Source: an uncultured Microscilla sp.
Lineage (GTDB): Bacteria; Bacteroidota; Bacteroidia; Cytophagales; Microscillaceae
Reading direction: 5' to 3'
DNA: 64,000 nt
Assembly: GCF_947493425.1 (NCBI RefSeq)
Contig: NZ_CANLRP010000014.1
Coordinates: forward strand, 18,454 to 82,453
Shown: piece by piece, positions 36,001 through 47,800 of the stretch
How the letters are laid out: every line of letters starts with the position of its first letter
Position numbering within the stretch: the stretch's first letter is position 1
Position numbers and translations under genes: made by a program
The notes under the pieces: generated by a model
The model's input: only the letters and a program-made list of their open reading frames with translations
Databases searched by the model: none
Told to the model about the DNA's origin: nothing

Positions 36001-39000
36001 CAGCATCCGGTTGCAAGGCAATATCTCCTCCTTTCACACAATATTTGTTGTCTGGTTTGGGGTCTACAAAACTAAACCTGGGCTCTATAGCTTCGCCTAC
36101 AGTAAACGGTTGTGCTGCGGTTACTTCCTTACAACCTCCAGTAAGCTGATACTCATAAGTAACCGTAAAATCTCCTAGACCTAACAAAGAAGGGTCAAAC
36201 TCATCGCCCGTAAACGATGTTTGTTCTATTCCATTTTTGAATATTCTAAATGTTCCGGTGCCTTTGCTAACATCTGGCAACGTACCATCTACTGATGGTA
36301 TTAACTTGGCACTGGTGACCGCCCTGCAGTAGAAACTACTTAAACCTGTGAATGATGCCACTGGAAGTTTTTTCAGGGTAAACTTTTGGGGAGCGGATGT
36401 TTGTTTGCAACCCCTGAAATTGGTGTAGGTATACCTTACTTCATATACTCCGGCAAGCTCGTTCCACTCTGTAGCAGGCGCATCGTTTGCAATGGCAGTT
36501 TCGTTATGTGTGATTGGGTATTCAGGATTAAAACGCCTACTCAAACGCGTGCCTCCAAAACCATTGTCTTCTCTCATTTCCTTAAAGTCGGTAGGAGCTC
36601 GGCTACCTGATACCCTTCTTATCTCAAAAAATGAATCATCAGTGCTTAAAGGTGCCCACCTCGAAAACCCATCTATTGTCACAAATAAAATAAACCCATC
36701 TTCTTTCACACAATTTTCTAACTCGATGCCATTGATATCTACACTTACTGTAGGCAAGGCAAGTATCTCAAACGTATCTGCATCTGATACATCCTCACAA
36801 CCACTAGAGTTACGGAAGGTATAAATGATATGATATTCGCCCAAACCAGAGCCTTCTAATGCCCCAAGTGGAATAGTGGTAGTAGTATTGGTGGCACCTA
36901 CCGCAAAATCCTTGGCAGTGGATGCTATCGGGTTGCCACTTCCGTCGAGCTCGGTAATAGTGAAAAAGCCTCCAGCAATAGAAGAAGTTAATACCAGGTC
37001 ATCTTCTGCACAATACTTTTTTGTGGGGTTAATTCCACTAAAACTGGCATCAGGCTTTGCAATGACCTCAATAGAGGTACCTGACGATTCGTCCTGGCAA
37101 CCACCTGCCGACACAGTAAAAGTATATTTCACCACATATTTGCCTATACCTATCGATGCTATGTCCAGATCATCTCCATTAAATACCGCAGATGTTACCG
37201 GAGTACCATCTGGATTTTCTAGTCTATACACCCCTGTACCTGACGAAATATCCGTATCGCCGTTTACGGTTGGCTGAAAAGATGCCTTAGGGTCAGTTAC
37301 ACAGTATACTGACGATGACGTAGAAATCTCTGCTACTGGTAATGCATTAATGGCCACTATCTTTTCGTCCGATCCTTCACACACTGCCGATGTTTTCGTG
37401 ACTTCAATCTTTCCTACTGGTCCTGGTCCCCAATCGATGGTAGCTGTTAACTTATCTGGCGAAAGCGTATAAGATGCTTCCCCTGTGATTGTCCATTCCA
37501 CTACATCACCAGGATCGGCACTGATGGTGTACTGTATTCCCTGGGCATTGGCACAAACTGCTTCGGATCCTTGTATGTCAGGGTCAGAAGCAGTATCAAT
37601 ATTTACGGGTAAATCAACCGAACCTGTACACCCATCACTATTGGTAGTAGTCAACGTGAGGGTACCCGACTGACCACCCCATTTTACCTCTACTGTATTC
37701 TGGTCATCTCTTGATTCTATACTACCATTGGTTGCCGTCCATTTATAATTATTTCCAGTTCCTTTCAAGCCTCTATAGCGAACAGTTGAACCAGCGCAAG
37801 CGGTATTTTTGTCTTTTCCATCTACTCTTTCTTCAATTGTTGGAACAGGCACTTCGTTTACATTGACAGATAAGAAAGTGGCTCCTGAACAATTGGCATT
37901 GGTTGACGTTACCTTTACCTGTCGGTTATTGCCTGCTTGATCCCATATTATTTTTACTAAGTCACCTGTATTTACGCCACCTGCTATACGACCACCAAAG
38001 CCTGCATCCCATCTGTAGGTATGTCCAGGTTTGGGTACCACCGAATAGGTATACTCGGTGGTACCATCAGCACATACTGTAACCCCTGCGGTGCTTCTGA
38101 TAACTGGAGCTGGAATATCCTCAATTTTTATCGTTGCCAAAGTTTGTAGTGATACGCTACAGTTAGTACCTATTCCTATAGGTGTAATGGGGTTAATAGG
38201 GTTAGTGAGTTTAAACGGGTCTTTGATAATAATATCCCCTTTAGTAAATACTGTTACTACATACGCCTGTATTTGGTACTCGCCAGGATCAAGTACTCCG
38301 GGAGTAAAAGAATAGTTAAACTGGGCTGGGTTAGTTGCCGGAGCTGAAGTATTACAAGGAGGGGTTCCTGTCATAATGGGTCCGTTACCACCTACAGTCT
38401 TCAAACTAGCATTAGGCAAAGCTTTTAGACCTACAATATAGCGGTGAGAAAACCTTCCTATTTGAGGAAATATTCTAGTAACGTTGAAATTTTGTACCAC
38501 AGTATTTCCTTTACAATAACTTGCTGCTATGCCATTAATCCCGCTCGATTCGTTTACTACCACATTTACCCTGGCTATAGAAGGACAATCCGGTCCGTTG
38601 TCGTAGGTATAAGTAATCGGCACGTTAACACCGTTGCCCCCAGAAACAGATACGGCAGACGGAGAAAACTTATTACCGCTTACACCTGTACCTGAAAATG
38701 TCCCCCCAGTAAGCACACTACCATTTGAATTAAGTATTGCTCCCAACGAAACCGCTGCATCTTTGGTAGTAAATGCCTGTCCATCGGTTACTCCGGTAAT
38801 GGTTACTTCAGGGGCGGAGTTAAGAGTAATATTTATGATGTCTGAATATGCTCCAGCACCACAAGTACTGCTTATGCCTCTTACTTTTACTGGCAACGCT
38901 GTAGTACTGGCTTCTACCGAGGTAAGATTAATAAAATTGGTATTGGTAGTAATAACATCTTCGGTAGTACCCGTTACCGTGGTACCCTCTGTACTGGTAA

Positions 39001-40672
39001 GTTTGCCAGCAGGCACTACCCACTCATAGGTAGATGCTCCAGGTATGGCTGCTACATAATACAAGTTGGTGGTTCCTAAACAAACCTGGTCATCTCCTGT
39101 AATTACAGATGGCTTTTCGGGGGTGGTGCTCACGGTTACAGCGTGTGTAGCCCAAGGACCAGCGCAACCACTACTATTTACTGCTCTTGCTTCAATATTA
39201 CCACTTGTTGCGTTGCTTCCTACCTCTACTGTAGCCGAAGTTGCCGTAGTATTTTTGATGCTCATACCTACAGGTAGCTTCCACTCATAAGTAACGCTTG
39301 TGTTGGTGCCATCTGTAATATCAAAAGTAACCTCAGTACTGGTACAGGCTGACGTGGGAGAGGCTCCAAAACTTATAGCCACGGGTGAGGCACCTATGGT
39401 GAGTTTTGCCAATGGGGTGGTATTGCTAATGCCAGCAAAGTTGGCGCTTCCAACTTTCATGCGTATTTGCCCACTCCCAGAGCTTGCCACAGCTTTCACC
39501 TGTATGCCCCTGATAATTAAACTATTAAGTTCAGTTTCTGAGCCTAAAAAATTATAGTTTACCTCTAAAGTCTCAGTGTTTATTTGCTGAACATCAAATG
39601 TTTTTTGCCCTACCCCCGAAGCAGTCGTGAAAATGGCTTTAGCATTGGCAACGTCAAAATCAAAGTTGCTATTATTATCAAAGCCTAGCCTGAGTGTGCC
39701 AGAAATTGCAGAAAAATCTGCGTAAAACTTTTCACTCAATACTATGTCAGGAAGGTGAATCAATTGTTGATTATCGCATAGGGTGGTGGTTTCACCGCTT
39801 ACTGCTACTCCTTTAGTACTAATGCTTACCTGCTTGGTACGAGAAGGGCTACTACAGCTCCCTTTTTTAGCCACCAAACTAATATTGGTAGATGAAACAG
39901 CACTGTTGGCTGTTACCACAATAAAGGGATCATCAAGGTTGCTACTTGCATCTAAGGCAAGCTGAGCAGGAAGTGTCCACTCATAACTATCAACTCCTGC
40001 TATTATAGGGGTCGAATACACAGCTGTTTCACCAGCAAATAAACTAGCGGGTCCATATATATCAGGTTGGGTGGGGGTTTCTTTTACCGTGACTGTGGCC
40101 AATGCATCGGAAGTACTCAAGCCAATATTGTTGGCTTGAGTTGATGAATTAATGGTCAAATGATAATCTCCAGCAGCAGCTCCCCCTGCTAATGCCACAG
40201 TCAAGCCAGAAATAGTCAGTTTATTTGTTTTGCTTAACGAACCATTTGAAAATGAATAGCCAACTTCAAGGTTATTACCGTTGATCACAGGAGTATTGAT
40301 TGTAGACCCCTCTTTGTTCGTAAGGGTAGCTTCCAGGGTTGTGGAACCCAAAACAATGCCTGATCCAAACGATAAAACCAGTGTACCACTGCTCTCAGCA
40401 AAATCAGTTACAGCATCTTCATCAATCACAATGCTACCCAAAGGCACAGCAGTCGTGGTTCCTTGGCATATATCTATGCTGGGAGCAGTTGTCACACTGG
40501 AAAAAACTGCTTGCTGACTTAACGTTTTTCCAAAGCTCCAATCTGCCCAACTCAAGTCAGTCAGGAGAAAAAAGCCGATAGTAAAAAAGAGAATTTTGGA
40601 TGGAGACAAAACAGCAGCTTTGCCACGCCATCTGTTGAAGGTAGTCTCCTTTTTAGCGTAATTCATTAACAT
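33029..40672 (-). CDS. Giant modular T9SS-secreted surface protein, paralogue 2
   Basis: 2547 residues, same plan as its neighbours. A hydrophobic signal (ILFFTIGFFLLTDLSWADW) is followed by two head modules (ICQGTTTAVPLGSIVIDE; LCDNQQLIHLPDIVLSE, ending IRGIQVKA) rather than three. PKD-like domains follow, then about seven 'YC' Ig-like modules (FTGLSSFYCRA, KKYCAEDD, NKYCVKGG, NGEYCVQS and others), more than in the other two. PKD domains have WSWDFKDGTTS and WDFGDGQG. The jelly-roll-like region begins near residue 2007, the Omp28-like region near 2229 (LVLLEYFINTEL, IVKIHHHTGFPG) and the sorting tail near 2464 (AVLFPNPTTARLNV). The C-terminal about 600 residues are much better conserved than the N-terminal part. 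Secretion by T9SS is well supported; ligand or partner unknown. Start fixed by the conserved ATGTTA. Confidence 0.85.
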   Translation of the reverse strand: MLMNYAKKETTFNRWRGKAAVLSPSKILFFTIGFFLLTDLSWADWSFGKTLSQQAVFSSVTTAPSIDICQGTTTAVPLGSIVIDEDAVTDFAESSGTLVLSFGSGIVLGSTTLEATLTNKEGSTINTPVINGNNLEVGYSFSNGSLSKTNKLTISGLTVALAGGAAAGDYHLTINSSTQANNIGLSTSDALATVTVKETPTQPDIYGPASLFAGETAVYSTPIIAGVDSYEWTLPAQLALDASSNLDDPFIVVTANSAVSSTNISLVAKKGSCSSPSRTKQVSISTKGVAVSGETTTLCDNQQLIHLPDIVLSEKFYADFSAISGTLRLGFDNNSNFDFDVANAKAIFTTASGVGQKTFDVQQINTETLEVNYNFLGSETELNSLIIRGIQVKAVASSGSGQIRMKVGSANFAGISNTTPLAKLTIGASPVAISFGASPTSACTSTEVTFDITDGTNTSVTYEWKLPVGMSIKNTTATSATVEVGSNATSGNIEARAVNSSGCAGPWATHAVTVSTTPEKPSVITGDDQVCLGTTNLYYVAAIPGASTYEWVVPAGKLTSTEGTTVTGTTEDVITTNTNFINLTSVEASTTALPVKVRGISSTCGAGAYSDIINITLNSAPEVTITGVTDGQAFTTKDAAVSLGAILNSNGSVLTGGTFSGTGVSGNKFSPSAVSVSGGNGVNVPITYTYDNGPDCPSIARVNVVVNESSGINGIAASYCKGNTVVQNFNVTRIFPQIGRFSHRYIVGLKALPNASLKTVGGNGPIMTGTPPCNTSAPATNPAQFNYSFTPGVLDPGEYQIQAYVVTVFTKGDIIIKDPFKLTNPINPITPIGIGTNCSVSLQTLATIKIEDIPAPVIRSTAGVTVCADGTTEYTYSVVPKPGHTYRWDAGFGGRIAGGVNTGDLVKIIWDQAGNNRQVKVTSTNANCSGATFLSVNVNEVPVPTIEERVDGKDKNTACAGSTVRYRGLKGTGNNYKWTATNGSIESRDDQNTVEVKWGGQSGTLTLTTTNSDGCTGSVDLPVNIDTASDPDIQGSEAVCANAQGIQYTISADPGDVVEWTITGEASYTLSPDKLTATIDWGPGPVGKIEVTKTSAVCEGSDEKIVAINALPVAEISTSSSVYCVTDPKASFQPTVNGDTDISSGTGVYRLENPDGTPVTSAVFNGDDLDIASIGIGKYVVKYTFTVSAGGCQDESSGTSIEVIAKPDASFSGINPTKKYCAEDDLVLTSSIAGGFFTITELDGSGNPIASTAKDFAVGATNTTTTIPLGALEGSGLGEYHIIYTFRNSSGCEDVSDADTFEILALPTVSVDINGIELENCVKEDGFILFVTIDGFSRWAPLSTDDSFFEIRRVSGSRAPTDFKEMREDNGFGGTRLSRRFNPEYPITHNETAIANDAPATEWNELAGVYEVRYTYTNFRGCKQTSAPQKFTLKKLPVASFTGLSSFYCRAVTSAKLIPSVDGTLPDVSKGTGTFRIFKNGIEQTSFTGDEFDPSLLGLGDFTVTYEYQLTGGCKEVTAAQPFTVGEAIEPRFSFVDPKPDNKYCVKGGDIALQPDAGNTGGTFTVTNPKGEEVTLDGNVIELANFSDIGSYQVKYTFTDGAGCTGTSANQTFQIVPLPVITIKNINSNGEYCVQSPAITLVPEITTGAGKIGVPTLDVTKAYFQIKRKEDSDNDYVTMVTPGTPNLTNEFNPQRPLPSSPPILPDAPTSVWNQVVGEYEVRYVFEDDNGCRKESASEIIKVTPLPQLSFTGLSASYCDDVELVTLIPFDGESRITSGVVFNYRKLSESTFTPFTQGNSFSPEKWGAGEYEIMLESAVSGCQNSSNRDSVVTIKIEPTPKQIRVVASRDYNSRTLNFSATANGVNDTWTWSWDFKDGTTSQEQNPAKQLSATLPQVINYELIPTTELGCNASVSKRFKMDFDFTGHCAGGVTRFANKSELPGDVIGAISWDFGDGQGTSTETNPGYTYQNPGTYWVTLSIQTDDGVATYKLRRRLDIFPVIEVNSEQFYVEGFDNGTAGWISHGVVDVDRVEVDSTSWTLKNPDGFLIRNPNGNAWVTDNRSNPNRINTDANYNNNEQSYVESPCFNIAGLNKPMISFSYWSDTDLGADGVTLLYTIDDGKTWHRLGTGELGINWYNTKPILGAPGKVSSTLDVNANPDSQGWSGKLLPINGKWQVARYSLTEALIKMQAMGIKSRMVRFRMSFGSNADNQPNAKFDGFAFDDVIVSNRNRLVLLEYFINTELPNAAEYDLTAKNFPKTGNKDEIVKIHHHTGFPGIDPLNEVNKKDPSARAFHHGIREVPRGVVDGYFKDTLIGQWTQDIFADRTLIPAPFTIDITNAATSGGQLNISTKIQALLNFDRKITINVAVVDSAATANGQVYYNVTRKMLPDAAGTYWEAPWVQGDSQTFDFSWDYGNLDPTGFKVIVFVEDYETKEIWQAGAGGVSVKRQNEGQSEHEVTGVEDELLMDGAVLFPNPTTARLNVAIKTQLSPKAQWQIWSVTGKLVKQGSWSQGKKRISIDVQALAGGWYILRVADKGKTSQLRFEKH

Positions 40673-41741
40673 AGTTTTGTAGTTGTTTATAAGTGAGTAA
40701 CAGGGTTTAGCTGATTAAATTCAATCGCTTTAGTAGTAGACCAGCCAACCAATATTTATGTATAATTAAAGATAAATTCGAGAAATAAATACTTGAACCT
40801 TGCCCTCAACACAGGACGGAGGTTCATCGAAAAATGCGCATAAAAGAGCTGCTTGGTAAAACTCAATTACCAAAAATAAGCGCAATAAAATCCTTCTAGT
40901 GATTTTATGAAATTATAGTATTTTTCAACAGTAAATGGGGATGAAAAAAAAGAAAGGAATAGTTTTTTTGAGGTAGTAATTGTACCAAAACTGGTACTTT
41001 TGACAGTGTAAAATAATTTGGTAACATCATTTATTAGCTTTTGGTTAGTGGGTAGATGAATAGAGTTATTAGGTTATAAACAATCTAGCCTGATCATCTA
41101 CTTTTATAGTATAGTTTCTTAGTATATTTATATAGTTGCCTGAATGATTCAACTACATCACTGCTTTGTATATATTCAACTTATAATTATCTTTTGGTAA
41201 AAATCATCCTAATAGTTCTGTAATTAGTAGCAAATATAATTGTAATTAAATAAAAATCCTACAACTTGGTCTCTACCTGAGACGCACTAACAGTTTAAAC
41301 ACTGACTATCAGTCATTTACACCTTAATAAAATATCTTATTTGCGTACATTAAATACAATCAAGCAGGTGATATAGTTTTTTTACTGTTTATATCAAATG
41401 TAGATATAAATACCTGGATGTTTTTGAAAATATCGGTGATGCAAAGGAAGGTAAAAGCCCAGGCAATTACTTGGACGTATGATTAAAAAAATTGGACATA
41501 TCGTTAATTCTCTGAAAAACAAGGATTTACTTGAAGCGTTTTTAAATACTTTTCACGTCTATTTCAATTCATGCACCTACAATGCATAAAGGATTTTCAG
41601 GTATTGCTATGACCCACTAAAACACCTTATTTAAAGGTATCAATCACAACCATTGCTATAAGTACTCAGCTTATAGTTTTTATCAATAATAGGTCTTGAT
41701 CCTTATTCCTGATAGTTTTTTTTAGAAGAAAACACCCTAAC
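40673..41741. other. Long AT-rich intergenic region between giant paralogues 2 and 3
   Basis: About 1.07 kb without a gene, tRNA or recognisable repeat; its right end abuts the terminator of paralogue 3. The 40 bases next to 40672 carry the shared leader (ACAAAACTATGTTA including the start). Confidence 0.5.
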
Positions 41742-41781
41742 AAAAAAGGGCATTGCTCCACTGAAAACAGTGGCAATGCCC
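41742..41781 (-). terminator. Terminator of giant paralogue 3
   Basis: GGGCATTGCTCCACTG (41748-41763) pairs with CAGTGGCAATGCCC (41768-41781) around AAAA, with one unpaired pair of bases; leftward it is followed by six T. Closely similar to the terminator at 32961-33001. Confidence 0.85.
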
Positions 41782-41865
41782 TCCAATATACCTATAAAAC
41801 TTACAAGTAAAGCGGTTGTTTTAAGCCGCTTTATACAATAAGTCAGGTGCGCTTAACACCAATGC

Positions 41866-44800
41866 TTAAAGCTTTTCAAACCTCAATTGAGAAGTTCTGC
41901 CTTTATCTGAAATCCTTAAAATGTACAAACCTTGCGACAAGTTGTTTACATCTATTTTCATTGACTGTTTACCTGCTCCCCACTGGCCATGTTTAAGCAA
42001 TTTACCCGTAATTGACCATATTTGCCATTGTGCTTTTGGCGACAACAACGCTTTTACAGTCACCGTTACCTGGTCTGACACCGGATTAGGAAACAACAAG
42101 GCTCCAGAAGGCAACAGTTCATCTTTTACTCCAGTAACCTCGTGCTCGCTTTGGTTTTCGTCCAATCGCTTTATGCTCACACTGGCAGTTGCTGCCTGGT
42201 GTACTTCTCTAGAGTTATAGTCTTCTACAAACACCACTACTTTAAAGTTTGTGGGGTCTAAATCGCCTATATCGCTCCAGTCAAAGTTCAAGGTCTGACT
42301 TTCTCCGGCAGCCCAGGCACTTGTACGGTAAGTTCCAGCGGCATCAGGCAACATCTTGCGGGTTACGTTGTAAAAGGTTTTCCCGTTGGCAGTAGCTTCA
42401 GTATCTATCACCACTACATGCATTACCACTGGGTAGTCAATGCTTTCAAGGGCAGTGATCGTAGCCGAACCTGTCAGTTTTTTACCCGTAACCGAAGGTT
42501 GTGTAATGGCTATACTAAAAGGCGACTCTACCAAAATACGCGTAGCCAAGGTATCTTGTGCCCAGGTATCCAGCTCAGTGTTATCTTGAGCATAGCCGTC
42601 TACTACACCTCTAGGTACTGCCCTTATGCCGTGATGAAACGCCCTTGCACTAGGATCTTTAGTGTTTTGTTCATTAAAGAAGTCCTTGGCAGGAAATCCA
42701 GTATGGTGATGAATACTGATTACTTCATTGGCATTGCCTCCAGTAGAGAAGTCTTTGGCAGCTTTGTCCATTGCTTCGGCATTTGCTACACTTTCGTTGA
42801 TAAAATACTCAAGCAGCACAGTACGGTTACGGTTACTTATTCTAATATCATCAAAAGCAAACCCTTCATAACTATTGGCTTGTGAGTTGTCTGCATTGCT
42901 ACCAAAGGCTATTCTAAACCTCACCATTTTTATTGCTTGGTTCGCTGGAATATCGTTTAGTACGCTATTTATCCCAAAACGAGCCACTTTCCAGGTTTTT
43001 GTGCTCCTTACCTGGGCGTTGCCTGTCCATCCCTGGTCACCACTGTTTACATCTGCTCCAGTACCAATGCCTGGTTTGCCCAGCACCCCTTTAGCATCAT
43101 ACCAATTAAGCCCATCACCTTGTTTACCCAGTCTTTTCCAGGTTTTGCCATCGTCTACAGTATATAACAACACCACTCCATCAGACCCAGGGTCAGTATC
43201 AGACCAGTACTTAAACGACAACATGGGCTTGTCAAGTGCTGTAATATCAAAACAAGGGCTTTCTACATAAGACTGCTCATTGTTGTTATAGCTTGAGCTA
43301 TCACTAGAGTGAGGGTTGTCGTTATTATCTGTAACCCAAACATTGCCCTGGTTAGCAGGGATATTTTTACCTTTAGGGGTTTGCCATTTCCAGCTTGTGC
43401 TATCTTTGGGTATTTGATTTACTTTTACGCTCCCTTGGTGTATCCAAAAACCATTATCTGTCTCAAAGTTTTCAAGATAAGGTACTTGTGGAGTAACTGT
43501 AATAACCTTAAAAATATTTACCCGACGACGCAGCACATAGGTAGCTATATCGTCATCGGTAGTAATAGTAAGGGTAACCCAATAAGTACCTGGTGTGGCG
43601 TACGTATAATTTTGTACCGAATGGGTAGCCTCTGTACCCATCGTTTCCGTGTTTTTATCTCCAAAATTCCAGGTAATGGTTTTAACCTTATCGTCGTTAA
43701 ACAATTTACTCTTGTTTTCAAACCTAGTAACACCTCCTGCACAAAACCCTGACACATCAAAATCAAGCAAGAACTCTTTACTTATTTTTTTCTCACATCC
43801 CCCTTGTGCCTGGGTGCGTACACTTAGGTCATAACTTACATTTTTTACTTCTGTGTTGCCAAACTCTTTTGTAGGGTTTTGCCCATTCAAGGCACTCCCA
43901 TCAATCAACCAACTCCATTGCCCACCCATACTGAGGTTGTTAGATGAGGCTGTAAACTGTATGCTACTTTCGTGGTATACTTTAGTGGCGGTTACTTTAA
44001 TATCTTTGGGTACAGACGTTACAGTGACCACTTCTGGCATATCAGAGCTGTTTGAACAACCATCTTCGGTGTGCGAAACAGATATTTCATAAGTACCTGC
44101 TCCTACAGTTTCTGGGCTAAACACCCCATTCTGAATGGGTTCTGCGTTTCCTTTAGAACCATCAGAGAAGACCTTCTGATAAGTGAAAACTGCACCTGGC
44201 ACAATATTTTGCCCATCTCTGGCTTCCAATGGAACACTGGCAATATCGTCGCAATAGGTTTTGTCGTTGTTCAAACCAGTAAACTCTATCTCAGGCAAAC
44301 GTTTAAGAACGACTGTAAACTCTGCCGACTGACTGGCACAGGCCACACTACCCGAACCTCCATTGATATACTTCACAGCATACTCACCGTAGTTTGTGTT
44401 CCACTCTTGGGTAGAGGCATCTGGCGCTACGGGGGTTTCGTCAAATATAGGGTTGCTTACATCCAGCACATTGGTCAAATTTCCGGCAATGTCCTTCAAC
44501 AGTTTAAAGTTGGTCATTCTACCTTTGGGTCCAGACAATCTCCTGATCATAAAATAGGTTTTACCGTCTTCTAATGCAGGATTTAACAACTCGGTGGTTC
44601 CTACCACAGGCACCAAATGCACCGAAGGTGTTTCACGCACGCAATAGCTAGTCAAATCTTCAGTGGTATTGTCTTCTTTTTTTGCTTTAATCAAAATCGC
44701 CTCAGGCTTGGTTACCTGAATAGTTCGGGAGGCGCTTCCACCACAACCAGTAGAATACGTATAAGTAATGGTGTATTCACCACCTTCTGTAATAGATTGA

Positions 44801-47800
44801 TTGATATTAAATGTATTGTTACCATTAGGCAAAGTCTTAATCACTGCCGAACCTTTTTTCACTTCAATAAACCCATCATTGCTGCCAGGGATAGAGGCTA
44901 CAGGTGCCGTAATTTTAGGCTCTAGAGTAATGTTACCCTGACTAATACAATACACTGGCACTACTGGATTCCCCAGAGGGTCAAAATCACTTTCTCCTGT
45001 AATAGAAAGCAATAGTGTAGGTGGTTCTTCAATTTTAAAAGTCCTGGGGTCAGAATCTATAGAACAGTTTCCATCGTCGGTAGTATAGCGATATACAATG
45101 TTATGCTCGCCTATCGCCAACGCATTGGGCTGAAACGGATTATTAAAAGGAATATCATCGATGATCGCTCCACTAGCGTCTTTGATAAGCTCACGAAACT
45201 GACCTGTACCCGCCGGCAAAGTATTAGAAATAGCAAAGGTGATGTCACTGTTATCGTTTTTACAGTATGAATTTTCCACAGCAAAAACAGGTTTCACTGG
45301 TCGCACAATCTCTACTGATACGTTTTCTACTCCATTACAGCTTCCTTGATTTTCTTCAATGACGATGGTACCATTGGCATTATTTGCCCAAAGCACTATA
45401 ATCTCATCCACAGCTGTAATGGTTCTTGGGGTAGTAGAATTCTCAGCACCTGCATCTTGTATGGTTCCTCCGGTAACTTTCCAGGTAAGCCCTGCCTGAT
45501 TGGTAAATGAGGATAATTTATACACTACCTCACTTCCAGCACAAGTTTTCTTTTTATTCCGGGCTTTAGCACCTGTTGATGGGTCTGCGTCTACTTCGGT
45601 ACCCAATTGGGGTTTAAGCGAAGTACTTACTGTGATTGGTATATCGCCGGTAGTATTTGGGCAAGTGCCTTCAGAAGCAGGAGAAACCACCTCTAAAGCA
45701 ATAATACCATCCAACACGTCCCAGGTAACATCTATTTGAGACACTCCAGAGGTTTCTCTTTTTATTCCATCGCCTTTGTCAACCGTCCACTTATAGGTAT
45801 ACCCCGCCCCAAATGGAGTACCACTTGCATCTTGAGCAGCTTTATAAGTGACAGTAGTATTGGCACAGGCATTGGTACCCGCATCACTTACAATGTGAGG
45901 AGCAGGCAAAGGCTTGACCGTTACATCAAAAGTAGCAGCCGGGGTATTACAGTTACTCGGTGTAAGGGTATTTGTCTCGGTTACATCCACCTTATAGTCT
46001 CCGTTGGCTACTGCCCAATTTACCTTTACTTCTGCCCCTTCATCAATACCATCCACAAAAGTTCCGCCTTCTGGCAAACTCCACTTATAAGTATGCCCTG
46101 ATTTAGCAGGTATTTTATAAGTAGCTGTGCTTCCATTACATACTATAGCCGAACCACTAATTGCACCAGGGTTAGGTCTTTTGTATACAGTAATTCTGTC
46201 AAGATCTATAATATCAACATCACAAAAACTACCATTACGCACCTCTACTTCTACCGCTTTGATAGTTACTGACCCATTGACCAAAGAAGGGTCAAAGGTA
46301 TAGAACATATCTTCATCCGTAACCAGGGTGGCCTGGGTAATGATAGAAGGGTCGTTGCCGCAACTACGTGGAATATTCGTGGCTATTTCTCCGGACACCC
46401 CTACATCGGTAGGGTCTAAAGGATCTTTAGAAGCCAAACCAGGTACTGCTATTAGCTTATGAATGTATTTCTTCCTCCCTCTGGTATCGTCAAAAGTTAC
46501 TCTTTTGATGCTAAAACTTTGCTTGGAGTCATACTCACAATAAGATAAACTCAATCCAGTTTCGGTGGCTTTTACTACCACTACTCCTACTTCTTTGGTT
46601 ACCGAGCAACCATTCTCTGTATAAGTATACTTGATAGTCTTGCCTCCCAAGCCCGCTTTTTCCGGGTCAAATGCGGTTTGATTCCCATTGGTGGTGACTA
46701 TTCCTTCGGTAGCAGCAAATACCCCTCCGGCAGGTTCACCTGTCAAAATAATAGGATCAGCGTTAGAAGCAAAGGTTTGCCCTTCGATCAGGTCATTGGC
46801 ACCTACTTTTATTTGTACACCTGGTGTATCAAAGATAGTAATCTCATATTCGGCAAAAGCTCCTGCATTATCACACCCTCCTTTAATGCCACGTACTCTC
46901 AACTTTATCTTCGGGGCATCAGGGCCAGTAGGCATACTGTTGGCGGTCACCGTTAATATATTGGCAGCAGTAGCAAATATATTGGCATCAGCGTTTACAT
47001 CAACATCGCTCGTCGATAGTTCTGCTGGAATCTCCCACTGATATTGGTCTGCTCCAGCAATAGGTGGCACAAAGTAAGTCGCAGACTTGCCCTTACAAAT
47101 AGAATTAGCTCCTATGATGTTGCCTGGAGCATTGGGGGCAGTTTTAATGGCGACCGTTTTTTCCAGCCAGCCGCCTTTACAGCCCGCATTGTTTACACCT
47201 CTTACCTTTACAGTTACATTCCCGCTTTGGGCACCAGGGCTTACCTTTAATTCAATAGACTGGGTAGTAGACACTGGAGTAGTAACCGGGGCAAGCCCAA
47301 CGGGTAGTTGCCACTCATAACTGTCTACACTGGTCATACCTGTTACTTGCAAAGTAAAGTTGGTGTTTTCACAGGCATCTGTTGCTGTCTCGAACGTTGT
47401 CTGATCGGCCGCAGAAATTGTGGGAGGCACTACTGACGACAAATCAGCTATTTTAGTGTTGTTTGTCAGGTTTTTCATATCGCCTGACGTGATGTCTACA
47501 TTTATTAGCTTGAGTTCGGTAGAGGTAGCATTAGTGCCTGCTTTTACTTGCACTTCCAAGTTTTTGATCACCAATGCACTCAATTCGTTTTCTGAAGCAG
47601 CATTAAACTGATAACTCAACACCAACACCTTACGTAAGTCCCCTCCAATACTTTCCTCCTGAATAGTAGGCGTAAAGTTACCATTAGATGCCACCACTTC
47701 TGGCGTTCCTGCCAGTACGAAATTGGCATCATCAGGCAAAAACTTGAGTGTTCCTACTCCAGTAAAATCTTTGATGAAGGTTTCTTTGATGGTAAAATCA

